This document shows positions 1-8,758 of a stretch of 64,000 bases of DNA, in pieces (the stretch's first letter is position 1; every line of letters begins with the position of its first letter). The translations under genes and the position numbers were made by a program. This stretch comes from Marinobacter sp. LQ44. Lineage in GTDB: Bacteria > Pseudomonadota > Gammaproteobacteria > Pseudomonadales > Oleiphilaceae. The stretch covers positions 2,976,001 to 3,040,000 of the forward strand of contig NZ_CP014754.1 of assembly GCF_001447155.2 (NCBI RefSeq), given 5' to 3'. Below the pieces are notes generated by a model. The model worked only from the letters and a program-made list of their open reading frames with translations. It did not search any database and was not told where the DNA came from.

Positions 1-33
1 CAGGCCCCGGAGCGCCTGAATCAGGAAAAGGTA

Positions 34-360
34 ATGAGCGGAAATATCGTTAATGTCACCGACGCTTCTTTCGAACAGGACGTACTGAAGTCCGACGTCC
101 CGGTACTGGTCGACTACTGGGCTGAGTGGTGCGGCCCGTGCAAGATGATTGCCCCGGTTCTGGAAGAAATCGCCGACGAATACGACGGCAAGCTCAAGGT
201 CTGCAAGCTCAACATCGACGAAAACGAACAGACCCCGCCCAAGTTCAACATCCGTGGCATCCCGACCCTCATGCTGTTCAAGAACGGCAACGTGGACGCC
301 ACCAAAGTTGGCGCTTTGTCCAAGTCACAGCTCGCCGCCTTCCTCGACAGCAACCTCTGA
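34..360 (+). CDS. trxA: Thioredoxin 1
   Basis: This is a 108-residue cytoplasmic disulfide reductase that gives electrons from thioredoxin reductase to ribonucleotide reductase, methionine sulfoxide reductase and other targets. The redox motif WCGPC is at residues 32-36 and the cis-proline of GIPT at residue 77, both as in canonical thioredoxins, and the length matches the family. The ATG start follows a purine-rich stretch (aggaaaagg). A strong hairpin terminator lies just downstream. In Pseudomonas trxA lies directly before rho; here a leftward molybdopterin operon separates the two. Confidence 0.98.
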   Translation: MSGNIVNVTDASFEQDVLKSDVPVLVDYWAEWCGPCKMIAPVLEEIADEYDGKLKVCKLNIDENEQTPPKFNIRGIPTLMLFKNGNVDATKVGALSKSQLAAFLDSNL

Positions 361-374
361 TCCGCTGTTGAAGA

Positions 375-412
375 AAAACCGCCCCTGAACATGGTTCACG
401 GGCGGTTTTTTT
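375..412. terminator. Rho-independent terminator after trxA
   Basis: Ten-base arms (aaaaccgccc at 375-384 and gggcggtttt at 400-409) enclose a loop that can pair again (tgaac with gttca), followed by a T-run. The mirror strand also has a T-run, so the hairpin can end both trxA and the leftward moa operon. Confidence 0.9.
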
Positions 413-455
413 GTGCCTCAATCACCCTCGCTGGCCGCCAGTCGAAAAGTGAGCT

Positions 456-902
456 TTATTCCCAGGCCCTGGAGCGGTCCAGGTCCGAGTCTTTTTGCTC
501 TACCCAGTGTTCAGTGTCTCCGGTGATTTCCTTTTTCCAGAACGGGGCTGACGTTTTCAGGGCGTCCATGATGAATTCGCAGGCTGCAAATGCATCCCCC
601 CGGTGAGCACTGCAAACGCCAACAAACACGATCTGATCCGACAGCGCCAGCCGCCCGACCCGATGAATCACCCTCGCCTTGCGGACATCCCAGCGCTGGG
701 AGGCGGAGTCAATCAATCCCTGAATCACCTGTTCCGTCATGCCGGGATAATGCTCCAGGAATAACCCGGTCACCCCGGACAGGTCCCCGGAGTCCCGCAC
801 CAGCCCGGAAAAGGTCGCCACCGCACCAGTGCCGGAACCGGAGGCGCGCAGCGCCTCGTATTCTGCGCCGACATCGAAATCTTCCGTCTGGATAGAAATC
901 AT
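456..902 (-). CDS. moaE: Molybdopterin synthase catalytic subunit MoaE
   Basis: This 148-residue protein is the large subunit of molybdopterin synthase. It transfers sulfur from the MoaD C-terminal thiocarboxylate to cyclic pyranopterin monophosphate, forming the dithiolene of molybdopterin. The MoaE features are clear: an N-terminal SIQTEDFDV region, the GAVATFSGLVRD segment, and the lysine-rich active-site region PFWKKE near residue 120. It is the last gene of a leftward run moaB-moeA-moaD-moaE and starts 1 bp after the moaD stop, so the subunits are probably made in coupled fashion. Confidence 0.96.
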   Translation of the reverse strand: MISIQTEDFDVGAEYEALRASGSGTGAVATFSGLVRDSGDLSGVTGLFLEHYPGMTEQVIQGLIDSASQRWDVRKARVIHRVGRLALSDQIVFVGVCSAHRGDAFAACEFIMDALKTSAPFWKKEITGDTEHWVEQKDSDLDRSRAWE

Positions 903-903
903 T

Positions 904-1164
904 TCAACCTCCGGTCACCGGTGGAAAGAAGGCCACTTCATCGCCCGGCGTGACCGGCGTTGACGGCTTGGCCATGGCCTGGTTGACCGCCACCATGACC
1001 GGCTGGTCACCCTGCAGTTGAGCCCAGGGGCCGCCACGGGCGGCCAGTTCTGACAACACGCCCTCAACGGTTTGGCCCGGAGTTGCCGGCAACTCAAGGC
1101 TCTCGGTATCAAGCTCCTCGCGAAGCCGTGCGAAAAAGCGAACAGTCAGGTTCTGGTCAGTCAT
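904..1164 (-). CDS. moaD: Molybdopterin synthase sulfur carrier subunit MoaD
   Basis: This is an 86-residue ubiquitin-fold sulfur carrier. The C-terminus ends in Gly-Gly (PPVTGG), the residues adenylated by MoeB and converted to a thiocarboxylate before sulfur transfer through MoaE. The length fits the family. It lies 2 bp after the moeA stop and 1 bp before moaE. No moeB is visible in the window, so the activating enzyme must be encoded elsewhere. Confidence 0.95.
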   Translation of the reverse strand: MTDQNLTVRFFARLREELDTESLELPATPGQTVEGVLSELAARGGPWAQLQGDQPVMVAVNQAMAKPSTPVTPGDEVAFFPPVTGG

Positions 1165-1166
1165 GA

Positions 1167-2381
1167 TCAGCTCATCAGTTCAGGGTACGAGTAATACATC
1201 ACCGGGTCACCGATATTGATGGTGCTGTTTTCCGGCACCACCGCCAGGCCGGAGCTCCAGCAAGCGGCACTCAGCACGCCGGAGCTCTGGTTCGGGGCAG
1301 CAGACACGGAAGCGGTGGCCCCGTTGCCTGTCTTGCGGGCGCGCACAAACTCCCGTCGGATGGACGGTGAATGGGTGGTGAAGTCTGCGGGCAGGCATTC
1401 CCCGATCGGCAGCGCGTCGGGTCGCCCCTGGCGTTTGCGAACGTAGGGCATCACGATGACCATAAAGGAAATCAGCACAGAGGCCGGGTTGCCGGGCAGC
1501 CCAAGCACCGGCGTGTCGTCAATGCTTCCGAACGCCAATGGTTTGCCAGGCTTGATGGCCATCCGCCACAAAGACAGCCGGCCGGACTCCTCGAGCACCG
1601 CGCGCACGTGGTCTTCTTCGCCCACCGACACGCCGCCACTGGTGATGATCAGGTCGGCTTTCCTCGCCGCCTCTTGCAGTGCCTGACGAGTGCCGTCGCG
1701 AGTATCCCGAACGGTCTCGCAAAGGATAGCCTCACATCCCGCCTGTGCCAGCATCCCGAGCAGGGTGTAGCGATTACTGTTGTAAATCTGGCCGGGGGCA
1801 AGCGGCTCGCCGGGTTGCACCAGTTCGTCACCGGTGCTCAGGATGGCCACCCGCAACCGGTCCAGTACCGGCACCTGTGCGATGCCCATCGAGGCCAGTA
1901 AGCCCATTTCCTGGGGGCGAATAAGGGTGCCCCGGGGCAATGCCAGCTCCCCCTGGGTGAGGTCCTGACCGCGACGACGAATGTTCTGCCCGGCGCTGAC
2001 TTCGGCCACGATGAGGATGTTGTCATCGGTACGTTCCACCCGCTCCTGCATCACCACCGCAGTCGCGCCCTCCGGAATCTCCGAGCCGGTGAAGATTCGC
2101 ACAGCGGTACCGGGCGCCAGTGGTTTGGGGGCCGTGCCCGCTGGCACCCGGTCAGAGACCGCCAGTGCCCGCCCGGGGGCGACGTCTGAGTGGTGCACCG
2201 CATAGCCATCCACGGCGCTGTTGTCAGCTGGGGGAACGTCCGCTGGCACATACTGGTTCTCGGCCAGGACCCGCCCCAAACACTCGCTGAGCGGCACCGC
2301 CTGGGATTGTGTGACAGCGGTGGCGCGACTCAATATGTAGTTGAGAGCGTCGTCAACAGAGATCAGGTCAGAGCCTGCCAT
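1167..2381 (-). CDS. moeA: Molybdopterin molybdenumtransferase MoeA
   Basis: This 404-residue enzyme inserts molybdate into adenylylated molybdopterin to give the molybdenum cofactor. It shows the NSAVDGYA segment near the N-terminus, the MoeA/MoaB-type nucleotide-binding core (ILSTGDELV, then ITSGGVSVGEEDHV), and a C-terminal beta domain. The ATG at 2381 follows a clear ribosome site (gggaggtacc). It sits 12 bp after moaB in the leftward molybdenum-cofactor operon. Confidence 0.96.
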   Translation of the reverse strand: MAGSDLISVDDALNYILSRATAVTQSQAVPLSECLGRVLAENQYVPADVPPADNSAVDGYAVHHSDVAPGRALAVSDRVPAGTAPKPLAPGTAVRIFTGSEIPEGATAVVMQERVERTDDNILIVAEVSAGQNIRRRGQDLTQGELALPRGTLIRPQEMGLLASMGIAQVPVLDRLRVAILSTGDELVQPGEPLAPGQIYNSNRYTLLGMLAQAGCEAILCETVRDTRDGTRQALQEAARKADLIITSGGVSVGEEDHVRAVLEESGRLSLWRMAIKPGKPLAFGSIDDTPVLGLPGNPASVLISFMVIVMPYVRKRQGRPDALPIGECLPADFTTHSPSIRREFVRARKTGNGATASVSAAPNQSSGVLSAACWSSGLAVVPENSTINIGDPVMYYSYPELMS

Positions 2382-2393
2382 GGTACCTCCCGG

Positions 2394-2966
2394 TTATTTT
2401 TCTGCGCGGTTGCCAATGACTTCCTGAAGCCGGCTGAAAGCACGCTCTGGCTTGCGCATGACCAGTCCGGAATAGTTGCAGGGGCCGTGCCGGCTGTCCA
2501 GCTGGTCTTTCAGAATGCCTTCCCAGCCAGTCCTGCAGGCACCGGTTGAACCCGGCAGGCAGAAAATGACGGTATTGTTGGCCATGCCACCGAATGACCG
2601 GGACTGAATCGTGGAAGAGCGGATTTCCAGCGCCGATAACCGGCGAAATTCCTCGCCAAAACCCTCAATGACCTTATCCAGCAGGGGCTTGACCGCTTCC
2701 GGTGTGCTGTCTCGTTCGTGAAAGCCGGTGCCGCCGGTGATGATGATCGCCTGAACGTCCTGGTCCGCAACCCATTGTGAAATAATAGCGCGTATCAGGT
2801 AAATGTCGTCCGGAAGAATCCGGCGAGACACCAGTCGGTGGCCGGCCTCAATCACGCTGTCTTCGAGGAACTGCCCGGAAGTGTCCTGCTCGAAACCCCG
2901 TGTGTCAGATACCGTCAAAATAGCAATATTCAGAGGTTTGAGTTCATTGGTAAGCTCAGTGCTCAT
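2394..2966 (-). CDS. moaB: Molybdenum cofactor biosynthesis protein MoaB
   Basis: This 190-residue protein of the MoaB/Mog family catalyses or assists adenylylation of molybdopterin. It carries the family core LNIAILTVSDTR, the GGTGFHERDSTPEAV loop and the FCLPGSTGACRTGW motif. The reading frame stays open about 70 codons upstream, but similarity to the family begins right at the ATG at 2966 (MSTELTNELKP), so I take that as the start. It is the first gene of the leftward moaB-moeA-moaD-moaE run and is divergent from rho. Confidence 0.94.
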   Translation of the reverse strand: MSTELTNELKPLNIAILTVSDTRGFEQDTSGQFLEDSVIEAGHRLVSRRILPDDIYLIRAIISQWVADQDVQAIIITGGTGFHERDSTPEAVKPLLDKVIEGFGEEFRRLSALEIRSSTIQSRSFGGMANNTVIFCLPGSTGACRTGWEGILKDQLDSRHGPCNYSGLVMRKPERAFSRLQEVIGNRAEK

Positions 2967-3333
2967 GGCTTGGCTCCGCTCCACTGCATTCGAGATGCGT
3001 TCATCAGTAATAGTAGTATCAGTATCCGTATACGGGCCGCAGATGGGAAGGGAGTAACCCATCAGAGGGAGGTGTGCCGGTGGCGGAAGATCATGAAACT
3101 GACTTAATTTTGGGCAGAGGTCTTGACAGACGCCTTCAAGGTGGTCGATTATGCGGCTTGCCCGGCGAACGGTTGTTCCCACTCTCTGGCTTCAGCAAAC
3201 AAATCCGGCTTCCATCTGCACCGGTTGCTCCATCTAGCCAGCACCATGTTTCAGCTTTTTTGATCAATGCGTTCAGGGGCACCCCTGTCATTCCAACAGT
3301 CGTTTACTTCCATTCCTGACAATCCTACAAATT
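2967..3333 (+). promoter_or_regulatory. Intergenic region with rho leader and promoter candidate
   Basis: This 367-bp divergent spacer separates moaB and rho and holds no convincing gene. A sigma-70-like promoter can be drawn at 3123-3152: TTGACA, an 18-bp spacer, then GATTAT, facing rho. Transcription from there would give a leader of about 175 nt. E. coli rho also has a long leader at which Rho controls its own synthesis; the same control here is inference only. I did not find a matching promoter for moaB. Confidence 0.45.
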
Positions 3334-4596
3334 ATGAATCTTACTGAACTCAAGCAGAAATCTGTGCCCGAATTGCTCGATATCGCGCAAGAAATGGGCC
3401 TGGACAACCTGGCTCGCTCGCGCAAACAGGATGTTATCTTCACCATCCTGAAGAAACACGCCAAGAGCGGCGAAGACATCTACGGCGACGGCGTACTGGA
3501 AATTCTGCAGGACGGTTTCGGCTTCCTCCGCTCCGGCGACGCCTCCTACCTGGCTGGCCCGGACGATATCTATGTTTCACCCAGCCAGATTCGCCGTTTC
3601 AACCTGCGTACCGGCGATACCGTCTCTGGTAAAATCCGTCCTCCCAAGGATGGTGAGCGTTACTTCGCCCTGCTGAAAGTTAACGAGATTAACTTCGACA
3701 AGCCGGACAACGCCCGCAACAAGATTCTGTTTGAAAACCTGACCCCGTTGTTCCCCCAGGAGCGATTGACCCTGGAAGTGGGCAACGGCAGTACCGAAGA
3801 CCTCTCGTCTCGGGTACTCGACCTGGTAGCCCCGATCGGTAAAGGCCAGCGTGGCCTGATCGTGTCCCCGCCCAAGGCCGGTAAAACGCTGCTGATGCAG
3901 GGCATCGCCCAGTCCATCGCCCGCAACAACCCGGAATGTCACCTGATGGTGCTGCTGATTGACGAGCGCCCGGAAGAAGTGACTGAAATGCAGCGCACCG
4001 TGCGCGGCGAGGTTGTAGCCTCCACCTTCGATGAGCCGCCGGCCCGTCACGTGCAGGTAGCGGAAATGGTGATCGAAAAGGCCAAGCGCCTGGTCGAGCA
4101 CAAGAAGGATGTCATCATCCTGCTGGACTCCATCACCCGCCTGGCCCGCGCCTACAATACGGTGATTCCGTCTTCCGGCAAGGTGCTCACCGGTGGTGTT
4201 GACGCCCATGCCCTGGAAAAGCCCAAACGCTTCTTCGGTGCGGCCCGGAATGTGGAAGAGGGCGGCAGCCTGACTATCCTGGCGACCGCGCTGGTGGATA
4301 CCGGTTCCAAGATGGACGAGGTTATCTACGAGGAGTTCAAGGGCACCGGTAATATGGAAGTGCACCTGGACCGCAAGATTGCCGAAAAGCGTGTCTACCC
4401 GGCCATCAACATCCGTCGTTCCGGCACCCGCCGTGAAGACCTGCTGATGAGCGAAGCAGACATCCAGCGCGTGTGGATTCTGCGCAAGCTGCTGCACTCC
4501 ATGGACGACGACACCGGTGCACTGGAGTTCCTGCTCGACAAACTGCGTGACACCAAGACCAACGACGAGTTCTTCCAGTCTATGAAGCGTCGTTGA
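3334..4596 (+). CDS. rho: Transcription termination factor Rho
   Basis: This is a 420-residue hexameric RNA-DNA helicase that ends transcription at untranslated, C-rich RNA. Domains in order are an N-terminal helical domain ([17 protein letters not shown]), a cold-shock-like RNA-binding domain with the RNP1 motif GFGFLRS, and the RecA-type ATPase with Walker A PPKAGKT (about residues 179-186), the Walker B region [10 protein letters not shown] and the Q-loop. Length and sequence match the gammaproteobacterial form with no large insertion. The next gene, ubiD, is more than 360 bp away beyond two palindromes. Confidence 0.98.
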   Translation: MNLTELKQKSVPELLDIAQEMGLDNLARSRKQDVIFTILKKHAKSGEDIYGDGVLEILQDGFGFLRSGDASYLAGPDDIYVSPSQIRRFNLRTGDTVSGKIRPPKDGERYFALLKVNEINFDKPDNARNKILFENLTPLFPQERLTLEVGNGSTEDLSSRVLDLVAPIGKGQRGLIVSPPKAGKTLLMQGIAQSIARNNPECHLMVLLIDERPEEVTEMQRTVRGEVVASTFDEPPARHVQVAEMVIEKAKRLVEHKKDVIILLDSITRLARAYNTVIPSSGKVLTGGVDAHALEKPKRFFGAARNVEEGGSLTILATALVDTGSKMDEVIYEEFKGTGNMEVHLDRKIAEKRVYPAINIRRSGTRREDLLMSEADIQRVWILRKLLHSMDDDTGALEFLLDKLRDTKTNDEFFQSMKRR

Positions 4597-4630
4597 TACT
4601 GGTTTCTGTGCGCGCCTGACTTTTGGGGCG

Positions 4631-4739
4631 GGCGTTGTCGGGGGCTTCCTCCGGAGACACGCCGTGAACCCATCCCTGGGGGCTCGGTCTTGCCATCCCT
4701 GGCAAGACACGGTCTCCGGAGGATGCCCCCGACAACGCC
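4631..4739. repeat. Large imperfect palindrome (28-bp arms) in rho-ubiD spacer
   Basis: Arms at 4631-4658 and 4712-4739 are reverse complements with a single mismatch. The 53-bp centre holds a second hairpin (tcttgcc at 4688-4694 pairing with ggcaaga at 4701-4707). The open frames through it are by-products of the palindrome. The structure is like a REP-type intergenic element, but I cannot check other copies from one window. Confidence 0.8.
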
Positions 4740-4796
4740 GTTCGACGTTCTTGCGCGCACCGATTGTCTTGGAGATCGTCAGCACCAAAGTTCGAA

Positions 4797-4874
4797 GAAC
4801 GAGGCAGGGAGGGGGTGCCAAAACAATCAGGGAAACCACGTTTTCCGTTTTGGCACCCCCTCCCTGCCTCGTTC
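4797..4874. repeat. Perfect palindrome (28-bp arms) in rho-ubiD spacer
   Basis: Arms at 4797-4824 and 4847-4874 are perfect reverse complements built around gagggggtgcc-like sequence, separated by a 22-bp centre that contains a weaker hairpin (ggaaa with tttcc). In RNA this would be a very stable stem and could end or protect the rho transcript. It has no good T-run. It differs in sequence from the palindrome 58 bp upstream. Confidence 0.8.
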
Positions 4875-4961
4875 CGGCTCCAAAAGCACGAATCCCCAAG
4901 CGAAGGGCAGTCCAGAACCGCCCAAACTCCGTAGTACCGTAGACCAGAAACGGAGCACACC

Positions 4962-6449
4962 ATGAAATACAACGACCTCAGAGACTTCATCAGCCAGCTG
5001 GAAAAGCTGGGTGAGCTGAAACGCATCAGCGTAGAAGTCGACCCGCACCTGGAAATGACAGAAATTTGCGACCGCACACTGCGGGCCGGTGGGCCGGCGT
5101 TGTTGTTTGAAAACCCGAAAGGCTACGACATGCCCGTACTGGCCAACCTGTTTGGTACCCCCAAACGGGTGGCGCTGGGCATGGGGCAGGAAGACGTGGC
5201 GGCGTTGCGGGAGGTCGGCAAGCTGTTGGCGTTCCTGAAAGAGCCGGATCCCCCCAAGGGCTTCAAGGATGCTATCGAAAAACTGCCGATCTTCAAGCAG
5301 GTGATGCGCATGAGCCCGAAAGTGCTCCGCTCGGCACCCTGCCAGGACGTGGTGATCGACAAGGATCAGGTCGACCTGTACCAGATTCCGGTGCAGCACT
5401 GCTGGCCCGGTGACGCCGGCCCGCTGGTAACCTGGCCGCTGGTGATCACCCGTGGGCCCAATAAAGAGCGCCAGAACCTGGGAATCTATCGGCAGCAGGT
5501 GATTGGCCGCAACCGGCTAATCATGCGCTGGCTTAGCCATCGGGGCGGGGCGTTGGACTATCAGGAATTCCGCCGGGCCAACCCGGACAAACCCTATCCG
5601 GTGGCGGTGGCTCTGGGCGCGGACCCGGCGACCATTCTGGGGGCGGTAACGCCGGTGCCGGATTCGTTATCCGAGTACGCCTTCGCCGGGCTGTTACGGG
5701 GTGCCCGTACCGAGCTGGTAAAAGCGGGCCTGAGTGACTTGCAGGTGCCTGCAAGCGCCGAGATTGTGCTGGAAGGGTTTATCTATCCGAACGACATGGC
5801 TCCGGAGGGACCCTTCGGAGACCATACCGGTTATTACAACGAGGTGGACCATTTCCCGGTGTTTACCGTGGAGCGAATCACGCACCGGCAAGACCCGATA
5901 TACCACAGCACCTATACCGGCCGTCCGCCCGATGAGCCAGCGGTGCTCGGGGTGGCGTTGAACGAAGTGTTTATTCCGATCCTGCAGAAGCAGTTTCCGG
6001 AGATTGTGGATTTCTACCTGCCGCCGGAGGGCTGCTCCTATCGGCTGGCCATCGTTACCATGAAAAAACAGTACCCGGGCCATGCCAAACGGGTGATGAT
6101 GGGCGTATGGTCGTTCCTGCGGCAGTTTATGTACACCAAGTTCGTGATTGTCACCGATGACGACGTGAACGCCCGCAGCTGGGAGGATGTGATCTGGGCC
6201 ATGACCACCCGGATGGACCCGGTTCGGGACACCACGATGGTGGAAAATACACCGATCGACTATCTCGACTTCGCCTCGCCGGTGTCTGGTCTGGGTTCAA
6301 AAATGGGCCTTGATGCCACCAACAAATGGCCTGGTGAGACCGATCGGGAGTGGGGCACCGCGATCACCATGACCGATGAGGTCAAGCGGCGGGTGGACGA
6401 CCTGTGGGACAGCCTCGGCATTGAAATTCCCGCCGCTCGCCTCGATTGA
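4962..6449 (+). CDS. ubiD: 4-hydroxy-3-polyprenylbenzoate decarboxylase UbiD
   Basis: This 495-residue prenylated-FMN-dependent enzyme removes the carboxylate of 4-hydroxy-3-octaprenylbenzoate in ubiquinone synthesis. It begins with the family-typical [21 protein letters not shown] and keeps the NLGIYRQQV and [11 protein letters not shown] regions that bind the cofactor and catalyse decarboxylation. Length is close to E. coli UbiD (497). Its cofactor is made by UbiX, which is not in the window. The following gene, 13 bp downstream, encodes a flavin-reductase-like protein. Confidence 0.97.
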   Translation: MKYNDLRDFISQLEKLGELKRISVEVDPHLEMTEICDRTLRAGGPALLFENPKGYDMPVLANLFGTPKRVALGMGQEDVAALREVGKLLAFLKEPDPPKGFKDAIEKLPIFKQVMRMSPKVLRSAPCQDVVIDKDQVDLYQIPVQHCWPGDAGPLVTWPLVITRGPNKERQNLGIYRQQVIGRNRLIMRWLSHRGGALDYQEFRRANPDKPYPVAVALGADPATILGAVTPVPDSLSEYAFAGLLRGARTELVKAGLSDLQVPASAEIVLEGFIYPNDMAPEGPFGDHTGYYNEVDHFPVFTVERITHRQDPIYHSTYTGRPPDEPAVLGVALNEVFIPILQKQFPEIVDFYLPPEGCSYRLAIVTMKKQYPGHAKRVMMGVWSFLRQFMYTKFVIVTDDDVNARSWEDVIWAMTTRMDPVRDTTMVENTPIDYLDFASPVSGLGSKMGLDATNKWPGETDREWGTAITMTDEVKRRVDDLWDSLGIEIPAARLD

Positions 6450-6462
6450 CAGGAGCAGCCGG

Positions 6463-7455
6463 ATGCATCGGATTCGGCTTCAGCCATCCGGCCTGGGTTT
6501 TCAGGTGGCAGGCGATACGGACTTGCTGCTGGCCGCTGCTGAATCCGGTATTCAGGTGCCGGCCGCCTGCCGAAATGGCGTATGTGAAATCTGTGAGGCC
6601 CGGCTGGTGTCCGGTCAGGCCCTGAATACCCGTAATCAGAAACTCATCACGGTTGGTGAGCGTTTAATGATGTGTCGAACCATGGCGCTGACTGACCTGA
6701 AACTGGAGATACCCGCCGTTATGGCATCAGGAAATCATCAACCCCGGCAATACCCGGCGAAAGTGGTGGATGTGCGCTCCATCAGTCACGATGTGTATCG
6801 GGTTGAATTGCAGTTGCCGAAGCGCCGCGAGGTGTCTTTTCACGCCGGCCAGTACCTGTCGGTGAATCTTCCAGGTGCCGAGCCCTGCTATTTTTCGATT
6901 GCCAGCAGTCCGTCGGCCGCCAATATCGAGTTGCACATCCAGGCCTCGCCAGACTGGGTGTCTGCCCAGAAGGTGATTGATGCCCTGACCTCCGGGCAGG
7001 ATGTTACCGTGGAGTTGCCCCATGGCAAGGCGTGCCTGGCCGCCGCTCCGGACAAGCCGGTGCTGATGGTGGCGGCAGGCACCGGTTTTGCGCAGATGAA
7101 AAGCCTGTGTGAATTCCTGCAGGAAACCCGTTTCCAGCGCCCGGTCAAATTGTACTGGGGGGTGCGCAAGCACGAGGATATGTACCTGCGGTCGCTGGCC
7201 CAGCAATGGCATGACGACTGGTCACCGTTCAGCTTCTTCCCGGTAGTGGGTGACGACGAGGACAACGATTGGGGTGGCCATCACGATCAGTTGGTGGGTG
7301 CCGTGCTGGCATCCGGGGCAGACTGGCAAAATGTGGAAGTGCATGCCAGTGGCTCGCCAGTCATGGTCTACACCCTGATGGATGCGCTGATGGCTGAAGG
7401 GTTACCAAAGCAGGCGTTCTTTTCGGATGTGTTGGAATACGCTCCGCGGGATTGA
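6463..7455 (+). CDS. 2Fe-2S ferredoxin/FAD/NAD(P)H oxidoreductase (flavin-reductase-like)
   Basis: This 330-residue reductase has an N-terminal plant-type ferredoxin domain (about residues 1-85) with the cluster cysteines in CRNGVCEICEARL and a fourth Cys in MMCRTMA. An FAD-binding ferredoxin-reductase domain (FHAGQYLSVNL, CYFSIAS) and an NAD(P)-binding domain (LMVAAGTGFAQM) follow. The ATG at 6463 follows an aggagcagccgg ribosome site. It lies 13 bp after ubiD. The same pairing occurs in Pseudomonas, to my knowledge. Supplying reduced flavin or electrons to ubiquinone or prenyl-FMN synthesis is an attractive but unproven role. CDP-6-deoxy-glucoseen reductase is the usual name by homology. 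Confidence 0.85.
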   Translation: MHRIRLQPSGLGFQVAGDTDLLLAAAESGIQVPAACRNGVCEICEARLVSGQALNTRNQKLITVGERLMMCRTMALTDLKLEIPAVMASGNHQPRQYPAKVVDVRSISHDVYRVELQLPKRREVSFHAGQYLSVNLPGAEPCYFSIASSPSAANIELHIQASPDWVSAQKVIDALTSGQDVTVELPHGKACLAAAPDKPVLMVAAGTGFAQMKSLCEFLQETRFQRPVKLYWGVRKHEDMYLRSLAQQWHDDWSPFSFFPVVGDDEDNDWGGHHDQLVGAVLASGADWQNVEVHASGSPVMVYTLMDALMAEGLPKQAFFSDVLEYAPRD

Positions 7456-7475
7456 ACGCCGATGTGATGAAGCGA

Positions 7476-7506
7476 AAAGGCCGGATGGTAACTATCCGGC
7501 CTTTTT
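7476..7506. terminator. Bidirectional terminator between flavin reductase and hemY
   Basis: Perfect 11-bp arms (aaaggccggat at 7476-7486 and atccggccttt at 7494-7504) enclose a 7-base loop, with T-runs on both strands. It separates the convergent ubiD operon and the heme operon. Confidence 0.9.
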
Positions 7507-7516
7507 GGTTCCGGTG

Positions 7517-8758
7517 TCAGGCCCTTGGCATCGGCAGGTCTGGCAGGCTGTTATCGCTTTCCAGGCCCTGCATCAGCAGCTTGATACTGGCCTCTTCTTC
7601 ACCCATGTGAGCATTCAGCCGGCTTAACTCGGCCAGGGTTTCCCGGCTACGGCGCAGGTGCAGGCTGGTCTGGAAATACTCTTTTGCCTTGCCCCAGAGC
7701 TCGTTACGGAGGCTGAGGCGGCCCAGGGCCAGCAACAGCTCCGCATTATTGGGACGGTCTTTCAGCCACTGTTCGGCAATCAGCAGCTGCTCCTCGGGCT
7801 GGTTGCCCTTTACCCGCCCATACAGGTTGATGAGCTCATCGCTCCAGTGATTTCTCAGTACCTTGCGCAACAGGGTTTCTGCCTGGGCTTCGTCACCCAG
7901 CCTGGCCAGCAGGCTGGCGTAATCCCGGATGGTGTATTCGTCCCGGCGCACAAAGCCGGGCAGTTCGTCCCATAGCCGGGTCAGCGGTTCCAGAGACGCC
8001 TCCGGGTTGTCTTTGCGCAGCTTCTGGGTGTCTTCTGCGGCCCTTTCCAGCAGGTTGTGCCATACCTGCCGTTCAAGCTCGTCCAGCTCTTTGCCTGGCA
8101 ATACATCCCGCTTGCGAAGCTCCGGTATCAACCGGGACAGCTCACGCCAGTCTTCCAGGCGCAGGTAGGTGTTCTTCAGGAGCTTCAGCACAAACGGATG
8201 ATGGGGCGACTCCTTGCGAAGGCGCAGCAGGGTGGCCAGGGCCTGCTCCAACCGATTGCCCGCCAGTTGCAGCTGGGCTTGGGTCAGCCCTACCGCCATG
8301 CTGGAGCCAGGGGTACTGTCATAGGCTTTGCGCAGCAGCTCATCCACCGCTTCGTGGTCACCGGTTTCAAAGGCCGCCTGGGCGGCGGCAAGGTAGTTGA
8401 TCAGCGGTGTGTCGGCTTTGTCTGCCGAGGTGGCCAGCAGCTTGCGGGCCCGCGGCCAGTTGCCCTCGGCCAGTGCCAGTAGACCCTGGGTGGTGCGGCG
8501 CCGGGCCCGGCGTTCGTTGCCCCGGGATACCCAGCCGGCCACCATCCCGGTGCCCTGGCGCAGGTGCCTGAAGGTATTGATCAGAGAAACCGCCAATACC
8601 ACTAGCAGGATTATCAGCCCGAGGCCCACCCAGAAATTGGTTTCGATCAGGTAATGGCCCAGGCTGATGCGAATATAGCCAAGATCATAGGTCAGCCCCA
8701 GGGATAATGCGGTGCCGACCAGCAGCGCGACCAGCAGGAGCAGCAGAAGCCGGATCAT
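7517..8758 (-). CDS. hemY: HemY, TPR membrane protein of heme synthesis locus
   Basis: This 413-residue inner-membrane protein has two N-terminal transmembrane segments (about residues 3-20 and 42-62) and a long helical region with TPR repeats. It is the gammaproteobacterial HemY_N family, not the Bacillus protoporphyrinogen oxidase of the same name. It is thought to help organise the heme pathway, but its biochemical role is unsettled. Its ATG overlaps the hemX stop by 4 bp (ATGA), and it is the last gene of hemC-hemD-hemX-hemY. Confidence 0.92.
   Translation of the reverse strand: MIRLLLLLLVALLVGTALSLGLTYDLGYIRISLGHYLIETNFWVGLGLIILLVVLAVSLINTFRHLRQGTGMVAGWVSRGNERRARRRTTQGLLALAEGNWPRARKLLATSADKADTPLINYLAAAQAAFETGDHEAVDELLRKAYDSTPGSSMAVGLTQAQLQLAGNRLEQALATLLRLRKESPHHPFVLKLLKNTYLRLEDWRELSRLIPELRKRDVLPGKELDELERQVWHNLLERAAEDTQKLRKDNPEASLEPLTRLWDELPGFVRRDEYTIRDYASLLARLGDEAQAETLLRKVLRNHWSDELINLYGRVKGNQPEEQLLIAEQWLKDRPNNAELLLALGRLSLRNELWGKAKEYFQTSLHLRRSRETLAELSRLNAHMGEEEASIKLLMQGLESDNSLPDLPMPRA

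Noticed and set aside
3577..4899. 440-codon open frame on the minus strand over rho
   Set aside because: It lies opposite a certain rho gene, its sequence has no recognisable domain, and its start lies in the palindromes. It reflects GC-rich codon use in rho.
4664..4965. Short open frames across the rho-ubiD palindromes
   Set aside because: They are explained by repeat sequence read in frame; no ribosome site or conserved residues.
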